DNA of 64,000 nt, from positions 97,966 to 161,965 of the forward strand of contig LLCB01000122.1 of the NCBI GenBank assembly GCA_001414345.1. The letters run 5' to 3'. The DNA is from Hymenoscyphus infarciens. Taxonomy: Eukaryota > Ascomycota > Leotiomycetes > Helotiales > Helotiaceae. This document shows positions 1 through 11,326 of this stretch, piece by piece. Positions within the stretch are counted from its first letter, which is position 1, and each line of letters begins with the position of its first letter. The position numbers were made by a program, and so were the translations under genes. The notes beneath the pieces were generated by a model, which was not told where the DNA came from, ran no database searches, and worked only from the letters and a program-made list of their open reading frames with translations.

Positions 1-1458
1 TATAACCATTTCTATCGAACTTAAAAAGTCCGAATCTCCTTTCTTATCCTCTTTCCCTTCTAAAGCCATTCGTAATCCCAATGGGCTGGTAAAGATGATG
101 TCCGAATTGTAGAATTGAGAAAAGTACTTGATTGTTTTTCGAGTAAATTTCAGGCCAAGTCGAAACATATCATCATCATTTCCACCAAACAGTTCTCGGA
201 AATCGCTTGGTTTATCCGCGGAGAATTTCTCATCTTTTTCCACATAAGAGTCCTCGAATCTTTTCCGGTTTTCTTGCTGCTCTGGTTCACATAAAGATGT
301 GATTGTGTTTACCATTCTAACACAAGACTCGCGAGTTGGTAGGATCATGAGAATCTTAGGTCGAGTAAAGCCTTGGTCTCTTAGTTCAAGGTCTTCATTT
401 CCTTCTTTCGCCAGGCGGGCATTATTCTTGATCACACGATCTCGAGTTCTATTCAGGTTAGTTTGTTATTATATAATTTCGAAGGGGAATACTAACTTGA
501 AAACATGATTAACAGCATGCAAACATGCTAGACGCCGTAAGTTTTCTGAATTGGAAGGCTTTCGTCCACAGTATAGTATATCCTGATATCCGAACATGTG
601 CGTTGCAACCGTTTTCTCCAAATCGTCGAAAGTAGGTCGTTGCTTAGATATAACTCCAGTCAATTTCTGTTTTAACTTCAGGTCGCTGTGGCTTGAGATT
701 GGGCTAGGTACGGCACCACCTGAAACAACTTTATCCGTGGTGGGAACGCATATGACTGCCTTTCCAGCATTGGGTAAAATCGATTTCTCCGTTGCCCACT
801 GCTTTTTCTGTATCGCTTCAAGTCTTTGACTTAAAATATTGTTGTCCGGATCTGCGAAATGCGCCTCGAAAGGATCCGAAGCATCTTGTTCCTCGTCGTC
901 ATCGTCGTTGAGTAAACCGTCGATTGCAACATCTGGTCCCTCTTCTTCCTCTTCTACATCGTCGGCGTCTTCCACAGGTGCTTCCGAGTCCTCTTCAGCA
1001 TCCTCCTTTACTTCCTCTACTTTTGGTACTGGCGCATGATCTAACTTCCTTCTTTTCGCTTGTGGCCCCGCGTCGGCTGTGAGACTCTGTATCAGAGCAG
1101 AATATGGGCGAACAGTTGGTAATGGCTCGTCGTCTGAATCGGAGGATTCGTCCTCGCTGGATGGTGTTTCTTCCTCCCCCCCGGATGCGCTTTCTGAATC
1201 CGACCTCTGGTTCTCTTCCTCTTCTTTCTGCTGGGCTAATCTTGCACTGTCAAAGACAGGCCTCTTTCCCCCTCTGCCTCTTGGACCTCCACGGCCTCTA
1301 TCCCCTCCACCACGACCTCCTCGAGAAAATCCACCGCGAGATGCGCCGCCTCTAGAAGCTCCTCTAGAAGCTCCGCCTCGGCCACGAGAGAATCCTCCAG
1401 AACTTCCTCTCCCTCGGGATCCGCCTCTGCTGCCTCCTCTGCCTGGGGTAAACGCCAT
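1..1458 (-). CDS. UTP25: UTP25-like small-subunit processome protein (3' part cut off by window start)
   Basis: Nucleolar U3 snoRNP/SSU processome component needed for 18S rRNA maturation; the family is a helicase-like protein. Exon 1 is 1458-497 and exon 2 is 448 to the window edge; the 48-bp intron 449-496 has a GT donor, a CTAAC branch and a TAG acceptor, and joins in frame (AA|A). About 470 residues are visible and the C-terminus lies outside. The N-terminus starts with an RGG/SRGG-rich tail, then long acidic Ser/Glu/Asp tracts typical of nucleolar proteins. The conserved core follows, with [14 protein letters not shown] and, in exon 2, [24 protein letters not shown] and LSSIEMVI, which match the Utp25/Def family as I know it. 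ATG at 1458 is chosen because it begins the RGG tail. It is divergent from ARH1 with a 188-bp gap. Confidence 0.88.
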
Positions 1459-1646
1459 TGAGTGATGTTGCGGGATTGTAGGTAGGTAGTTGAGCAGCGA
1501 GTGAGCTCTGCCAGAAAAAAATGTCAAAATATCCGCGTTATCGGGGTCTATCTTAACGCCGACCGCCCCACCTTTACTGACGTCCACGGGTGAAGCCAAA
1601 ATGGAGCTTGAATAGCACCATAGGTAGCTTTCTTGACAAAACAACG
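1459..1646. promoter_or_regulatory. Divergent promoter UTP25 / ARH1
   Basis: The 188 bp between the two start codons must hold both 5' leaders and promoters. I see no clear TATA box or recognisable transcription factor site. Function is inferred from position only. Confidence 0.5.
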
Positions 1647-3309
1647 ATGGAGCGCAACAAATTCTGGGTCTGCACGCGATGTGTGAGGTCCTTAACACCA
1701 CGGGTGCCCTTACTCCCTCGGAAATTCCATACCTCTATACACCAAAGATCACCGTTGGTAGCTACTCAAAATGCTCGACCATTTCGCATGGCCGTCATCG
1801 GGTCCGGACCCGCTGGCTTTTATACCACCAAGAAGGTCATGTCTAATATCGAGAATTCAGTGGTGGATATGTATGAGCAGTTGCCGGTGCCATTTGGTTT
1901 AGTCCGTTTCGGTGTTGCGCCAGATCATCCTGATGTAAAGGTATTGTTCCTACAACTCCATCCTCTTTAGAGTCATAGTTAACATTAGATTATAGAACTG
2001 CCAAAATATATTTGAAGAGGTTGCCGAGTCACCACGGTTCAACTTCGTTGGGAACATATCAATTGGAAAAGATGAAGGAGCATTGCCTCTGGAGACATTA
2101 CTCCCACATTATGATGCCATTTTGTTTGCTTATGGGGCCTCTCGCGACAGAGCTTTGAATATCCCGGGAGAGGATGCCTTGAAGGGGATATATTCAGCTC
2201 GTGCCTTTGTTGGATGGTATAATGGACTGCCAGAATATGCCAACCTAGCACCAGATCTTACACTTGGTGAAGAGGCCATTGTGATTGGAAATGGGAATGT
2301 AGCTATGGATGTGGTTCGTATCCTTCTCCAGGATATAGACATATTACGCAAGACCGACATTACCGACCACGCTATTGAGACTCTGAAGAAGAGCAGAGTC
2401 AAGAGAGTAAGAGTTGTTGGTCGAAGAGGGCCTATTCAGGTTTGTTCCCTACCCAGAAATCTTTCAAAGGCTGCTGACCACATTTATTAGGCTGCTTTTG
2501 AGCTTCCGGAACTTCGAGAATTGTTGAGAATACCTTCAGTAGCTTTCCATCCTGTGGAGGAGTCTACGATGCCAGATTTATCTTTAATCCCAAAAGATAT
2601 CAAGCATCGACGACGACGTCGAAAGATAGAAGCTTTGAAGAAAGGCGGAGTTGCTTCTGTTTCAACTGCACCAAAATCATGGTCTCTTGACTTTTGCAAA
2701 GCACCAGTATCTGTCAACAAGAACCCCGAATATCCAGATCGCCTAGGAAGCATGTTGTTCGAAAAGACGATATTAAGCACAGATCTAACTGATCCTGCCG
2801 CAAAAGCTATTGGCACTGGCAAAGTTGTCGAAATTCCTGCATCGCTAGCCTTCCGCTCCATAGGTTATAAGTCGGAGGCTCTGTCGGAATTCAAGAATTT
2901 AGGATTGCCATTTGACGATAACCGCGGAGTTGTTCCAAATGAAGATGGCCGTCTTGTTGATCCCAGAAATGGTCAATATTTCCCTGGCATCTACTGTGCA
3001 GGGTGGGTAAAGAGCGGTCCTACTGGTAATATTGACAGTACTATGCGTAACGCATTTGATACAGCAGAATCAATCACCTTGGACTGGCAAAAGCCACCAG
3101 ACTTACTCAATTTTGGTAAGACTTTTGATAAGAGTAGTAGTCTGGGCTGGGAAGGTGTGAAAGAAGAAGCGGAATCTAGAGGATGTAGAAGAGTAAGTTG
3201 GGCAGACTGGAAAAGAATTGATTCTCTCGAAAGAAAGAGGGGTCAGGCGGTCGGAAAGGAACGCGAGAAGTTCACATCGATCGATGAAATGCTTGCCGTA
3301 CTAGACTAG
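1647..3309 (+). CDS. ARH1: Mitochondrial NADPH:adrenodoxin (ferredoxin) oxidoreductase
   Basis: FAD enzyme passing electrons from NADPH to mitochondrial ferredoxin for Fe-S cluster and heme A synthesis. Exons 1647-1940, 1996-2439 and 2491-3309 give 518 aa; introns of 55 and 51 bp are GT-AG and both fall at phase 0. The N-terminal 45 residues are basic and hydroxylated, a mitochondrial presequence. The FAD Rossmann motif GSGPAGFY is at about 52-59, NPDHP-like APDHPDVK at the end of exon 1, the NADP motif GNGNVAMDVVRIL at 196-208, then RRGPIQ|AAFELPELREL across intron 2 and the C-terminal GWVKSGPTGNIDSTM. Length fits the family (about 490-500 aa). An upstream in-frame ATG at 1590 exists but would precede the presequence, so 1647 is preferred. 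Its stop lies 36 bp from the convergent ETF-alpha stop. Confidence 0.95.
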
Positions 3310-3345
3310 AAACGTCTTTTGTTTGTATACGATGTATTAAATTTA

Positions 3346-4448
3346 CTACTGCTTGAGCTTCTCAGTAAGCTCTGGGACTTTATCAAACAAATCTCCAACC
3401 AACCCTACATCCGCAACTTGGAATATTGGTGCATCAGCATCCTTATTGATGGCTGCAATGACCTTGCTATCCTTCATTCCGGCCAAATGTTGAATTGCTC
3501 CCGAAATACCTGCACAGAGATACAACTGTGGGGCAACAACCTTTCCAGTCTGACCAACTTGCAAACTGTTGTCCGCATAACCACTGTCAACAGCGGCTCT
3601 AGAAGCACCAACGGCTGCCCCCAATGCATCAGCTAATGGAAGCATGACCCGGTCGAATTCCTCCTTCGATTTCAATCCTCGACCACCAGAGACGACCTTT
3701 CCAGCTGTAGCCAAATCAGGTCTATCTGACTTGGCCAACTCCTCTGATACCCATTCCGTAGCACATTCTGCTTTTGAATCAACTCCGTCCTCCACGGAAG
3801 CGGAACCTCCCTCTGCCTCTGCGGCTGGGAATGCAGTTCCTCTAATTGTGATTATCTTGGTTTCATCTGATGATTCGACGGTGGCAATGGCATTTCCGGC
3901 ATAGATAGGACGAACGAATGTTTTCTCGTCTTGGATAGCTGTGATGTCGGAGATTTGTTGGACGTCGAGTAAGGCTGCAACGCGGGGCATCAGGCTCTTG
4001 CCGAATGCTGTGTGGCCTGCGATGATATGTGTGAATCCTGCCTTCTTGATATTCTCGACAAGTAATGGAGCATAGTTTTCCGGTAGTCCCTAACAATTGA
4101 TTAGTACTTGGAAATGTATCAGCAGAGCGAGTAGAGTACCTTGTCATAAGCAGCATTATCCACAGCAATAACCTTCTCAATCCCACTAACTTTTGCCGCT
4201 TCTTCTGCAACAGCCTTAATATTTCCTCCTGCAATGAATGCGGTGATCGATCCTCCCAATTTTTGTGCGGCCGTTACAGCACCGAGTGACCCATTGTTAA
4301 GTTTGCCATCCCTCTGTTCCAAGACTGCGAGCGAGGAGAGTAATCGTGCAAAGGCTGATAGTGATGCGACTGCTGCTGGTTTGTTCGACGCCCTCAACTG
4401 GGTTCTCGCCTGGCGTAGGACTGTGTTGCCTATCCTTGGAATCAACAT
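3346..4448 (-). CDS. AIM45: Electron transfer flavoprotein alpha subunit, mitochondrial
   Basis: Alpha subunit of the matrix ETF heterodimer that collects electrons from acyl-CoA and other dehydrogenases and delivers them to ETF:ubiquinone oxidoreductase. Exon 1 is 4448-4140 (103 codons) and exon 2 is 4089-3346; the 50-bp intron 4090-4139 is GT-AG at phase 0, giving 350 aa (human ETFA is 333). A basic N-terminus ([17 protein letters not shown]) looks like a matrix targeting signal. The C-terminal FAD-binding half shows the family signature [59 protein letters not shown] and [14 protein letters not shown]. It is convergent with ARH1, another mitochondrial flavoprotein, and divergent from the RSC8-like gene. 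The symbol is the yeast one; the orthologue may be named etfA locally. Confidence 0.96.
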
Positions 4449-4875
4449 TTTTGTGTATGATTGAGGGAATGGTTCAAGTGAACATCGATTTGGTGATCCC
4501 CAATATCTACCGAGGTAAAGCGGGCTGTATTATTGGTGCCTCATATCAAAGGTGTTAAGCTTCCAGGCACTTTTATGTCACGTGCCTAGCTCTGACTTCA
4601 AATCCAAGAGGCAGGCGCGTTAATGAAGCAGTCGCGACATCCGAAATTCTATCGTCCAATTCAATCAACGCGCAGCCATTCCCGTTCTATCAACGATTTT
4701 CATCAACTCCCTTCTTCGGTTACCGCACGCCCACACTACAGCGATTCGACGCATATGCACCTCTCCTGAACCCATTTTGGGATTCTAAGCATTTTGGCGC
4801 AAAAGAAGACGAGTTCCGCCAACAGAACACTTTTTGCGACAATAGCGATTCCTTAATATCACGACTCTTTACGAA
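4449..4875. promoter_or_regulatory. Divergent promoter ETF-alpha / RSC8-like, with an E-box
   Basis: The 427-bp region between the two starts contains GTCACGTGCC with the perfect palindrome CACGTG at 4579-4584, the consensus of Cbf1-type bHLH factors and known from mitochondrial and sulfur-related fungal promoters. The site lies about 130 bp upstream of the ETF-alpha start. Occupancy is inferred. Confidence 0.5.
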
Positions 4876-7104
4876 ATGGAGGACGACTCCTTGAACTTTG
4901 GCTCGGAAGCTGCTGGTGCCACGCCTGGTAGCAATTCTATACTGGCGCAGCCCCCGCTACAGGGAGAGACCGCTTCGCCAGCAGTAGGAGGGGGCCAGGC
5001 TGAAGGTATTTCTTGAATCCGCTTTTCTGCTGTTTGCTTCATATATACTGACATCTTCTAGCTGCTGATGTGACTATGACTGAAGGGGACGCTGATAAGT
5101 CATCGGCCGTTGCCATAAAAAACCACAGCTCAGGCTCGACGCCTGCCGTCGTTTCTGACAACCCCCTCGATGCGCCAAGTGCGCCTCCCCGAAATGGAGA
5201 TGCACCAAAAGACGAAGAGATGGCAGATGTGAAGGAGGGAGAGCAAGCGTTAGTTGGAACGACAGAAGAGCAAGTCGAGAAGACCAAAGCCTCCATCGAA
5301 TCGCAAGCCCGAGAACATCTCATTTCCCAGACACACTCGATAGTTCTTCCAAGCTACTCTACATGGTTTGACATGCACACCATCAACAACATTGAGAAGA
5401 AGGGATTGCCAGAGTTCTTTAATAGCAGAAATCGAAGCAAGACGCCAGCTATATACAAGGATTATCGCGATTTCATGATCAACACATACCGACTCAATCC
5501 CATTGAATATTTGACTGTCACAGCATGTAGGAGAAATCTTGCTGGTGATGTATGTGCTATAATGCGAGTTCACTCTTTTCTTGAACAGTGGGGTATCATA
5601 AACTACCAGGTAAATGCCAAATATATATCCAAGATGTTGTCAAATGTTACTAATAAATGCACAGGTTGATGCCGAGTCAAGACCGTCCAACGTTGGACCA
5701 CCTTTTACAGGCCATTTCAAGGTTATATGCGATACTCCCCGTGGTTTACAGCCGTGGCAACCTGCCACAGACTCACATGTCATTGAGGGGAAGAAACACG
5801 CAGATACTGATGCGAAGGCTGTAGCAGGTTCAGGAGCAAAAGCCGACATGAACTTGGAAATTGGACGAAACATTTACGAACCCACAGCGAAGGAAACCAA
5901 GCTTGGTGGCAAATCATCAGAAAAGCAAGCCAATGGCGATGCTCCTGCGACAAATGGAACTTCTGATCCTCAGGCGGCTATCGAAGATGCTATTAAACAA
6001 CCAATTTCAAAAATCAACTGCTTTACCTGTGGTATTGATTGCACTCGTGTTCATTATCACAATGCACATGAAAATTCGAACGCGACTACGGCCAGTAGAG
6101 TCCAACACAACTTGTGTGCAAACTGTTATACCGATGGAAGAATACCCATCAACCACCAGCAAATTCATTACGTCAAAGTCGAGAACCCAACATACTCTGC
6201 TATCCCTGATCGCGAAGCTCCTTGGGATGATGGCGAGATTCTTCGTCTTCTCGAGGCTTTGGAGCGATACGACGAGGACTGGACCGAGATTGCCGAGCAT
6301 GTTCGCACACGAACCAAGGAAGAGTGTGTGGTGCAATTCTTGCAATTGGAAATTGTGGATAAGTTTATCGACACAGAACCTATAAACAGATCTACTGGCG
6401 TCAGCATGCTTGGCTCACAGCAAGGGCATTTGCCATTCAGCCAAGCTGACAACCCGGTCATGTCTGTTATCGGATTCCTTGCTGGTCTTACTGAGCCAAG
6501 TGTTACGGCAGCTGCAGCTGGTCAGAGTGTGGATGCGTTGAAGAGGAGCCTCCGAAACCAGCTTGAACATCCAAAATCCGACAAGGGCAAAGGGAAAGAA
6601 ACCTCGGATTCAATGGAGATTGATATTCGACAAGAGACTACGACTACAACGACCACAACTACTACCACCACGAGTTCCTTGAGTGCTCTAGCTACCGTCC
6701 CACTCGCCACAGTCGCTGCCCGAGCCGGTGGCCTCGCTTCCCACGAGGAGCGAGAAATGACCCGTCTCGTGTCTTCAGCCGTCAACTCGACATTGATGAA
6801 GATGGACCTGAAGCTCAAGCAATTCAACGAAATGGAGCAACTTCTTCAAGCGGAACGTCGGGAGCTAGAGCGAGGTCGTCAAGCACTATTCGCTGACCGC
6901 CTGGCATTCCGAAAACGCGTACATGCTGTGCAAGAGGGTTTGAAGGCCGCCGCTTCCACTGGTGGAAATGAGGGTATCGCGATGGCGCAGAATGTTATGA
7001 TGGGGACGGATAGATTGAGTTTTCAGACGGGACAGCCGGTAATGGGTAGTTTGCAACCTCCGAGTGCGGACCCGGGCGCAAAAGTTAAGAGTTATGATGT
7101 TTGA
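4876..7104 (+). CDS. RSC8: SWI/SNF-RSC complex core subunit (Swi3/Rsc8/Ssr family)
   Basis: SMARCC-type scaffold subunit of ATP-dependent chromatin remodellers. Exons 4876-5005, 5062-5609 and 5665-7104 give 705 aa; both introns are short GT-AG (56 and 55 bp). Domain order: acidic low-complexity head (1-130); SWIRM domain about 135-225 ([25 protein letters not shown]); a ZZ-like zinc module at 345-385 with CFTCGIDC and LCANCY; SANT domain about 410-460 ([30 protein letters not shown]); a 12-Thr run; and a C-terminal coiled coil ([25 protein letters not shown]). This order is diagnostic of the Swi3/Rsc8 family. Which of the two fungal paralogues it is cannot be settled by eye, so the symbol is tentative. 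Confidence 0.92.
6637..6672 (+). repeat. ACN trinucleotide run encoding 12 threonines
   Basis: Twelve consecutive Thr codons (mixed ACT/ACG/ACA/ACC) lie inside the RSC8-like gene between the SANT domain and the coiled coil. The mixed codons suggest an old run or selection on the peptide instead of recent slippage. Confidence 0.9.
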
Positions 7105-7495
7105 GGAAGCTAGTGGGGAGTGAGAAGGGTATTGGGTGTGAAGAGGTGTTGGTTGTGTGCTGATTGGGCTTCGGGCTTTAGGCTTTGGGTTGGGGAAGAC
7201 GTGTGTAATTCAATGGCGTAATCTGGGAAGGGTTGAATATGATGAAGAGGTATTGTGTGTTTTGTTCTGATTTCTTCCAGACGAGCCCACGGAAAAATAG
7301 CCTTATATGTAAATTGGAGGCTGAATTTTTTTTTCAGGGGGGGTGTTTGATGACCTTCCTTTCCTTGGGGTTTTTCGAGCTCTCTCTTTTTCTCTTTGTA
7401 TTGATAGGAATTCAAGATTGGTTGAGAATGCGTTTTTTCGCCTATTTTGTGAAGTTTGGTTTGTTGGACGGCTTTAGATCTAGTGAACTGCCTAA
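7105..7495. other. 3' flank of the RSC8-like gene, no gene seen
   Basis: T- and G-rich sequence holding the presumed 3' UTR. No convincing coding frame or RNA gene seen. Confidence 0.6.
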
Positions 7496-7945
7496 GGGCC
7501 TGTTTGGCTGGCATTTTTTCTAAATAGTTTAGGATATGCACCACCAAAAAGGGGTCATAATAATATCGGATAATTTACTATATTCAATAATTCAAAATAT
7601 GCTGAATCGTTTGGCCCACATATTTTTTAAGCAGGATTATTTAGTAAAATAATCTAATATTTATATAAAAGATTATCCCTACCAAGAAAAGGTTATTATC
7701 CCATTATCGCTAAAACCACGATAATGGAATATATCCTAGCATATCTTTTCTCACCCACTTACGCCAGTATACCGTTCTAAGACAAAATACCAGCCCTAAG
7801 ATATTAGATATGCGAGCCAAACGATTACTGAATATGTTATCCGAATAAGTGGATAATAAATAAATATATGCTGTGCCACTTTTAAAAGGTCCCGGCATAT
7901 TTAATAGACTATTTATAATTAACCTAGAGTGAGCCAAACAGGCCC
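7496..7945. mobile_element. MITE with 14-bp terminal inverted repeats and TAA target duplication
   Basis: A 450-bp AT-rich element starts with GGGCCTGTTTGGCT (7496-7509) and ends with its exact reverse complement (7932-7945). It is flanked on both sides by TAA (7493-7495, 7946-7948), the TWA target site of PIF/Harbinger-type transposons. Subterminal arms also pair imperfectly: ATCGTTTGGCC near 7596-7606 mirrors GCCAAACGATT near 7814-7824, each followed outward by a CGGATAA block. There is no coding capacity, so it is a non-autonomous Tourist-like MITE; superfamily assignment is inferred from TIR and TSD. Confidence 0.85.
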
Positions 7946-7948
7946 TAA

Positions 7949-8738
7949 ATAAAACTTCTGTCCCCAGTTCTCTGGATAGAAAACAGCTATTAACAATCTA
8001 ATTTACACTTTCTGGAACCATCTTAAAGTCTACAACTAGTATCGCCATAAAAGCTAGATCAATCATCAACATCAGCTCAAAGACGACGATGCTTATTATT
8101 ATTCCCAAGGTCTAAGATTCCATTCCCGATTCTAAGCGTGTCTTCCTCTATCGGTACCTCGGTTCTCTCTGGGTCTCTTGTTTTTGTTAACTAATATGTG
8201 TTAACAAAGTCATACTCTCATCCAGAAACTCACTAAATAACCCGCACATTTTTTGGGGGAATTTGCCTAACTCTCTTCTGTAAACATAATAGGCCTTCTG
8301 AGCGTTGGGTCCCTTCTCATACGCCATCTTGGAGATTTCTATGTGGAGAATACCGTCATGGTGATCTTGTTGGAGGGTTTCGTCTTGCCATTTTGCCTTT
8401 CCCCGGATACGACGACTTGGAGTTACTGTTAATCCGGTATGCTTTATTCACTAATTATAGAATGAATAGAGCATTAAGCAGTTTAATTATTAAATTGTAT
8501 TATGCAAGGCAGTTTAAGTTAATTCAATAAATTCTAGAGGGTTTAGAAACTATACAGTACTAATTCTTACATAAGTTAGACTCAATAAATATAATTAATG
8601 AATTGAAGATGATTCTAAGACTAATTCCAAGCAATGGTTTGCGACGTTTTTGCCCACGAGGTCACTAACACAGGAACGATTTTTTCATGTTTGAGCAACT
8701 AGAGTTTATCTATGTACTTTTCCTTGAGCGACATATGT
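7949..8738. other. Intergenic, AT-rich relic in the right half
   Basis: No gene seen. From about 8430 to 8640 the sequence is rich in TTAAT/AATTA words and resembles RIP-altered repeat remnant, but has no recognisable ends. Confidence 0.5.
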
Positions 8739-11039
8739 TCATTCTTCCTCTGATTTGATTTCTACATCCTCCCCCTCTATGGAATATTGGAGAGAATCTT
8801 CTGGTGGAAGACTCGAAGAGTGAGGTTGGGGTTGAGCGTGGTGTTCGAAAGGGGATACTTGGCGATGAGGACTACTTCTTGAGTCTGCTGAATCTGAGTC
8901 AGATAGCTGTGCTCTTTCTTCGGTGATTCCGGGCTCCTCTGCTTGTGCATTCTGCTCACTTTCATGTGGGCTGGACGTTTCATCTTCCATGTCTTGGTCC
9001 AACTCTTCGTACTCGGTTCGTTGCTCATCTCCTGTGTCTTCCTCGCCATTCACGGATACGTCAGATTCCTCTTCCTCGGGAGATCTGCCATTATCCTCCT
9101 CACTCTCTTCATGCCTTGGTATATCCGCCTCTTGCTCGCCACTGCTCTCTTCTCCCCACTCTTCGGCAATTCTTCTCGCTCTCTTCGAAATCTTTTTCCT
9201 ATTCTTTTCAAAGTTCTCCCCGGAAACAGGTTTATCAAAAACCTCCCAAGAACTCCAATACTCGACGTTCTCCCTCCAATTCCCATGATCATCTCTTTCA
9301 ATTCTCCTCTGGGCCGTTGAAAATACCATGGGTTCATAAACCTCGTCGAGATTCAATTCCAACGGCGGTTCTTGCTCGAGAAGAGTCCATAATTTCAATT
9401 CTGCAGCTTTACTGGCCACGATATCGCATTCGTTGATAAAAGAATCTTGCTTTTTCTCAGCTTCTTGTCGGGCAAGGGAGCGTATGTTGGTCGATTCTTG
9501 ATAAGCTGTCGTGTCTGAGTCTGAATCTTCGCCAAAGTTCCTTGCTTGTGGGGGAATTGGGATATCCTCTTCGAGGTCACGGATTGATACATCTGATGCA
9601 CTGGAAAGCGTCGGACTATGTTCGGGTTCAGGGAGTCTAGAATGAACGGAATGACTCCTGGATCGAGATCTTGAGCGAGATGAACGTTGACGTCGCTCTC
9701 GCATTTCTTCTTCGACATCTTCGTATGTCATAGACTCTTCCTCGCCCTTTTCATCTTCGTCGATAATCTGCAATTTGCACCTCCTCGCACAGTTTTGCCA
9801 AAATTCGTGACTATCTGGTTTCATTCCGAGGATCTTTACAGCTGCCTCCACATCATCCGTGTTGACATCTGATTGCTTGACTTTTTTGGAAGCCATAGCT
9901 CGTTGTCTTGACATGGTGCAAAAAAGGGTTGTTGAAATTAATCGTTTGGTGACACTCACAGCAAGAGAGTGGAAGTCCTCAAATGCAGTAGCTCGAATGG
10001 AAGGGGATTCATCAATCTCAGCCAAATTTCGCCAATTATTTTCTTCGTATGGCTCAGCTGGATTCATGAAAATTTGGCTTGACAATTCGAGCCAATTCTT
10101 GAGGTTAAAAAGATTGGCGGCCGGAAGAACTTCATCAAAAGCAGTCGCTTTCTCGCCTTCTGGGTTGTGTTTACCGAGTCGGTGACTGACCGTTTCGTCG
10201 ATCAACCATGCTGCTCCCCATTTTGATTCCTCGTTAGTCTTCTCAAATTGGTCTTGTCGGCTGGCAAGAGATTGCCCTGCTCGTTCGAGGATATCGCTGC
10301 ATTCTCCGCTAACCTCAAATGCGGTAGGCATCTCCAACCAAAGATTGGCTTGGGATTTGGCGGGTTTTGCTAAGGAACCTTGGTGTAAGAGCCGGAGATA
10401 CTCGTCAGTTTCGAGAATCGATTTTGTTTGAATTTGCTCCGCAATACCACGAACGTTGCCTTTTCCAAGCCGAGCTAAAGAATTGAAGAGAGCATTTTTC
10501 TCCTCTGAAGTCCAAATTGATGCTCCGATTTGACTAGTTGGGAGAGAAGGTAAAGTCTTGGCACTGGTTGCGGTGACGATATCAAGAATATCATCGTTGA
10601 GAAGTTGGCGATATTTGTTACTCCAGTAAACTCTCAAACGTTTGGATTTGACCTCGACCGGAGCCGTTCTAGATTTCCTCTTGCGAGAGACAGAGGGACG
10701 TCTTGCCGGAGTTCTGATTTGACTTGGTGACTGAGGCTCCTGAAAAGTCGATGCCCATTGAATTGCTTCTTTCCGGATTTGCACGTCGAGACGTTCCTTT
10801 GCTCCAGGGGACAAAGATGGTTCTTTATCTCGAAAAGAGTTGGCACGTGAGTGGGATCGACTAATAGTGGTTTGGGCAAGACTCGCACGGCTTTCGGGTC
10901 GTCTGATACTTGTACCGCGAGAACGTATAGGGCTCTCATCGAGTGAGAGTTCTCCCTCATTCTCTGATATTTCGTAGGCTGATTCAGATTCTTCGTCCGG
11001 AAATAGGGTTGTTTCCCTCATGATTTCTTCAGTCTCCAT
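8739..11039 (-). CDS. SANT/Myb-domain protein, RRN5-like Pol I upstream activating factor
   Basis: Intronless 766-aa protein. ATG at 11039 is used because it has a good context (AAACATGG); the frame continues upstream but has only a GTG, at 11075. The N-terminus is acidic and Ser/Arg-rich, followed by a basic stretch (RKRKSRTAPVEVKSKRLRVYW) and a short SNKYRQLLNDDI segment. A single SANT/Myb-like domain sits at about 176-218 (IWTSEEKNALFNSLARLGKGNVRGIAEQI). This order (YR-LLN segment, LP-SQIG, SANT) matches what I know of fungal Rrn5, a subunit of the upstream activating factor for rDNA transcription. The C-terminal half is highly acidic with RS/SR runs and no recognised domain. Yeast Rrn5 is much shorter, so orthology is inferred. 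Confidence 0.72.
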   Translation of the reverse strand: METEEIMRETTLFPDEESESAYEISENEGELSLDESPIRSRGTSIRRPESRASLAQTTISRSHSRANSFRDKEPSLSPGAKERLDVQIRKEAIQWASTFQEPQSPSQIRTPARRPSVSRKRKSRTAPVEVKSKRLRVYWSNKYRQLLNDDILDIVTATSAKTLPSLPTSQIGASIWTSEEKNALFNSLARLGKGNVRGIAEQIQTKSILETDEYLRLLHQGSLAKPAKSQANLWLEMPTAFEVSGECSDILERAGQSLASRQDQFEKTNEESKWGAAWLIDETVSHRLGKHNPEGEKATAFDEVLPAANLFNLKNWLELSSQIFMNPAEPYEENNWRNLAEIDESPSIRATAFEDFHSLAVSVTKRLISTTLFCTMSRQRAMASKKVKQSDVNTDDVEAAVKILGMKPDSHEFWQNCARRCKLQIIDEDEKGEEESMTYEDVEEEMRERRQRSSRSRSRSRSHSVHSRLPEPEHSPTLSSASDVSIRDLEEDIPIPPQARNFGEDSDSDTTAYQESTNIRSLARQEAEKKQDSFINECDIVASKAAELKLWTLLEQEPPLELNLDEVYEPMVFSTAQRRIERDDHGNWRENVEYWSSWEVFDKPVSGENFEKNRKKISKRARRIAEEWGEESSGEQEADIPRHEESEEDNGRSPEEEESDVSVNGEEDTGDEQRTEYEELDQDMEDETSSPHESEQNAQAEEPGITEERAQLSDSDSADSRSSPHRQVSPFEHHAQPQPHSSSLPPEDSLQYSIEGEDVEIKSEEE

Positions 11040-11326
11040 GTTTGTCTCGATTGATTGGCTTGAGACGTCCTCCACGAGATGTATGCCGAGGTCTTACAAC
11101 GTGCATTCTTTCTAGCTTGATGAGACTCCAACAAGAAATGAGATTGCGAACTGGCGGTAAAGAAAGCGTGAATGTGGATATTTTGTTGCGGGTTTTGGTG
11201 TTGTAGAAAAAAACGGAAAGAATAGGTTCCACAAAATCGGGACGGCGCGCCTAGCGCGTCTATCTGCCACGATGAGGACGACCTCCAAAACCACAACAAA
11301 TTCAAGAACGATGTACGCAACGAGAT
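11040..11326. promoter_or_regulatory. Divergent promoter RRN5-like / IRC3
   Basis: The 287 bp between two start codons must serve both genes. No defined motif recognised apart from GGCGCGCC near 11244. Role inferred from position. Confidence 0.45.

Noticed and set aside
596..1465. Several plus-strand open frames opposite UTP25
   Set aside because: They mirror the acidic and RGG-coding sequence of UTP25 (Ser- and Pro-rich shadow translations) and have no independent features.
2487..2861. Minus-strand open frame inside ARH1 exon 3
   Set aside because: Shadow of a well-supported coding exon.
7110..7547. Minus-strand 145-codon frame downstream of the RSC8-like gene
   Set aside because: Lies in T/G-rich 3' flank, has no domain and runs into the MITE end.
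8923..9436. Three plus-strand frames opposite the acidic tail of the RRN5-like protein
   Set aside because: Antisense of Glu/Ser-rich coding sequence; composition explains their openness.
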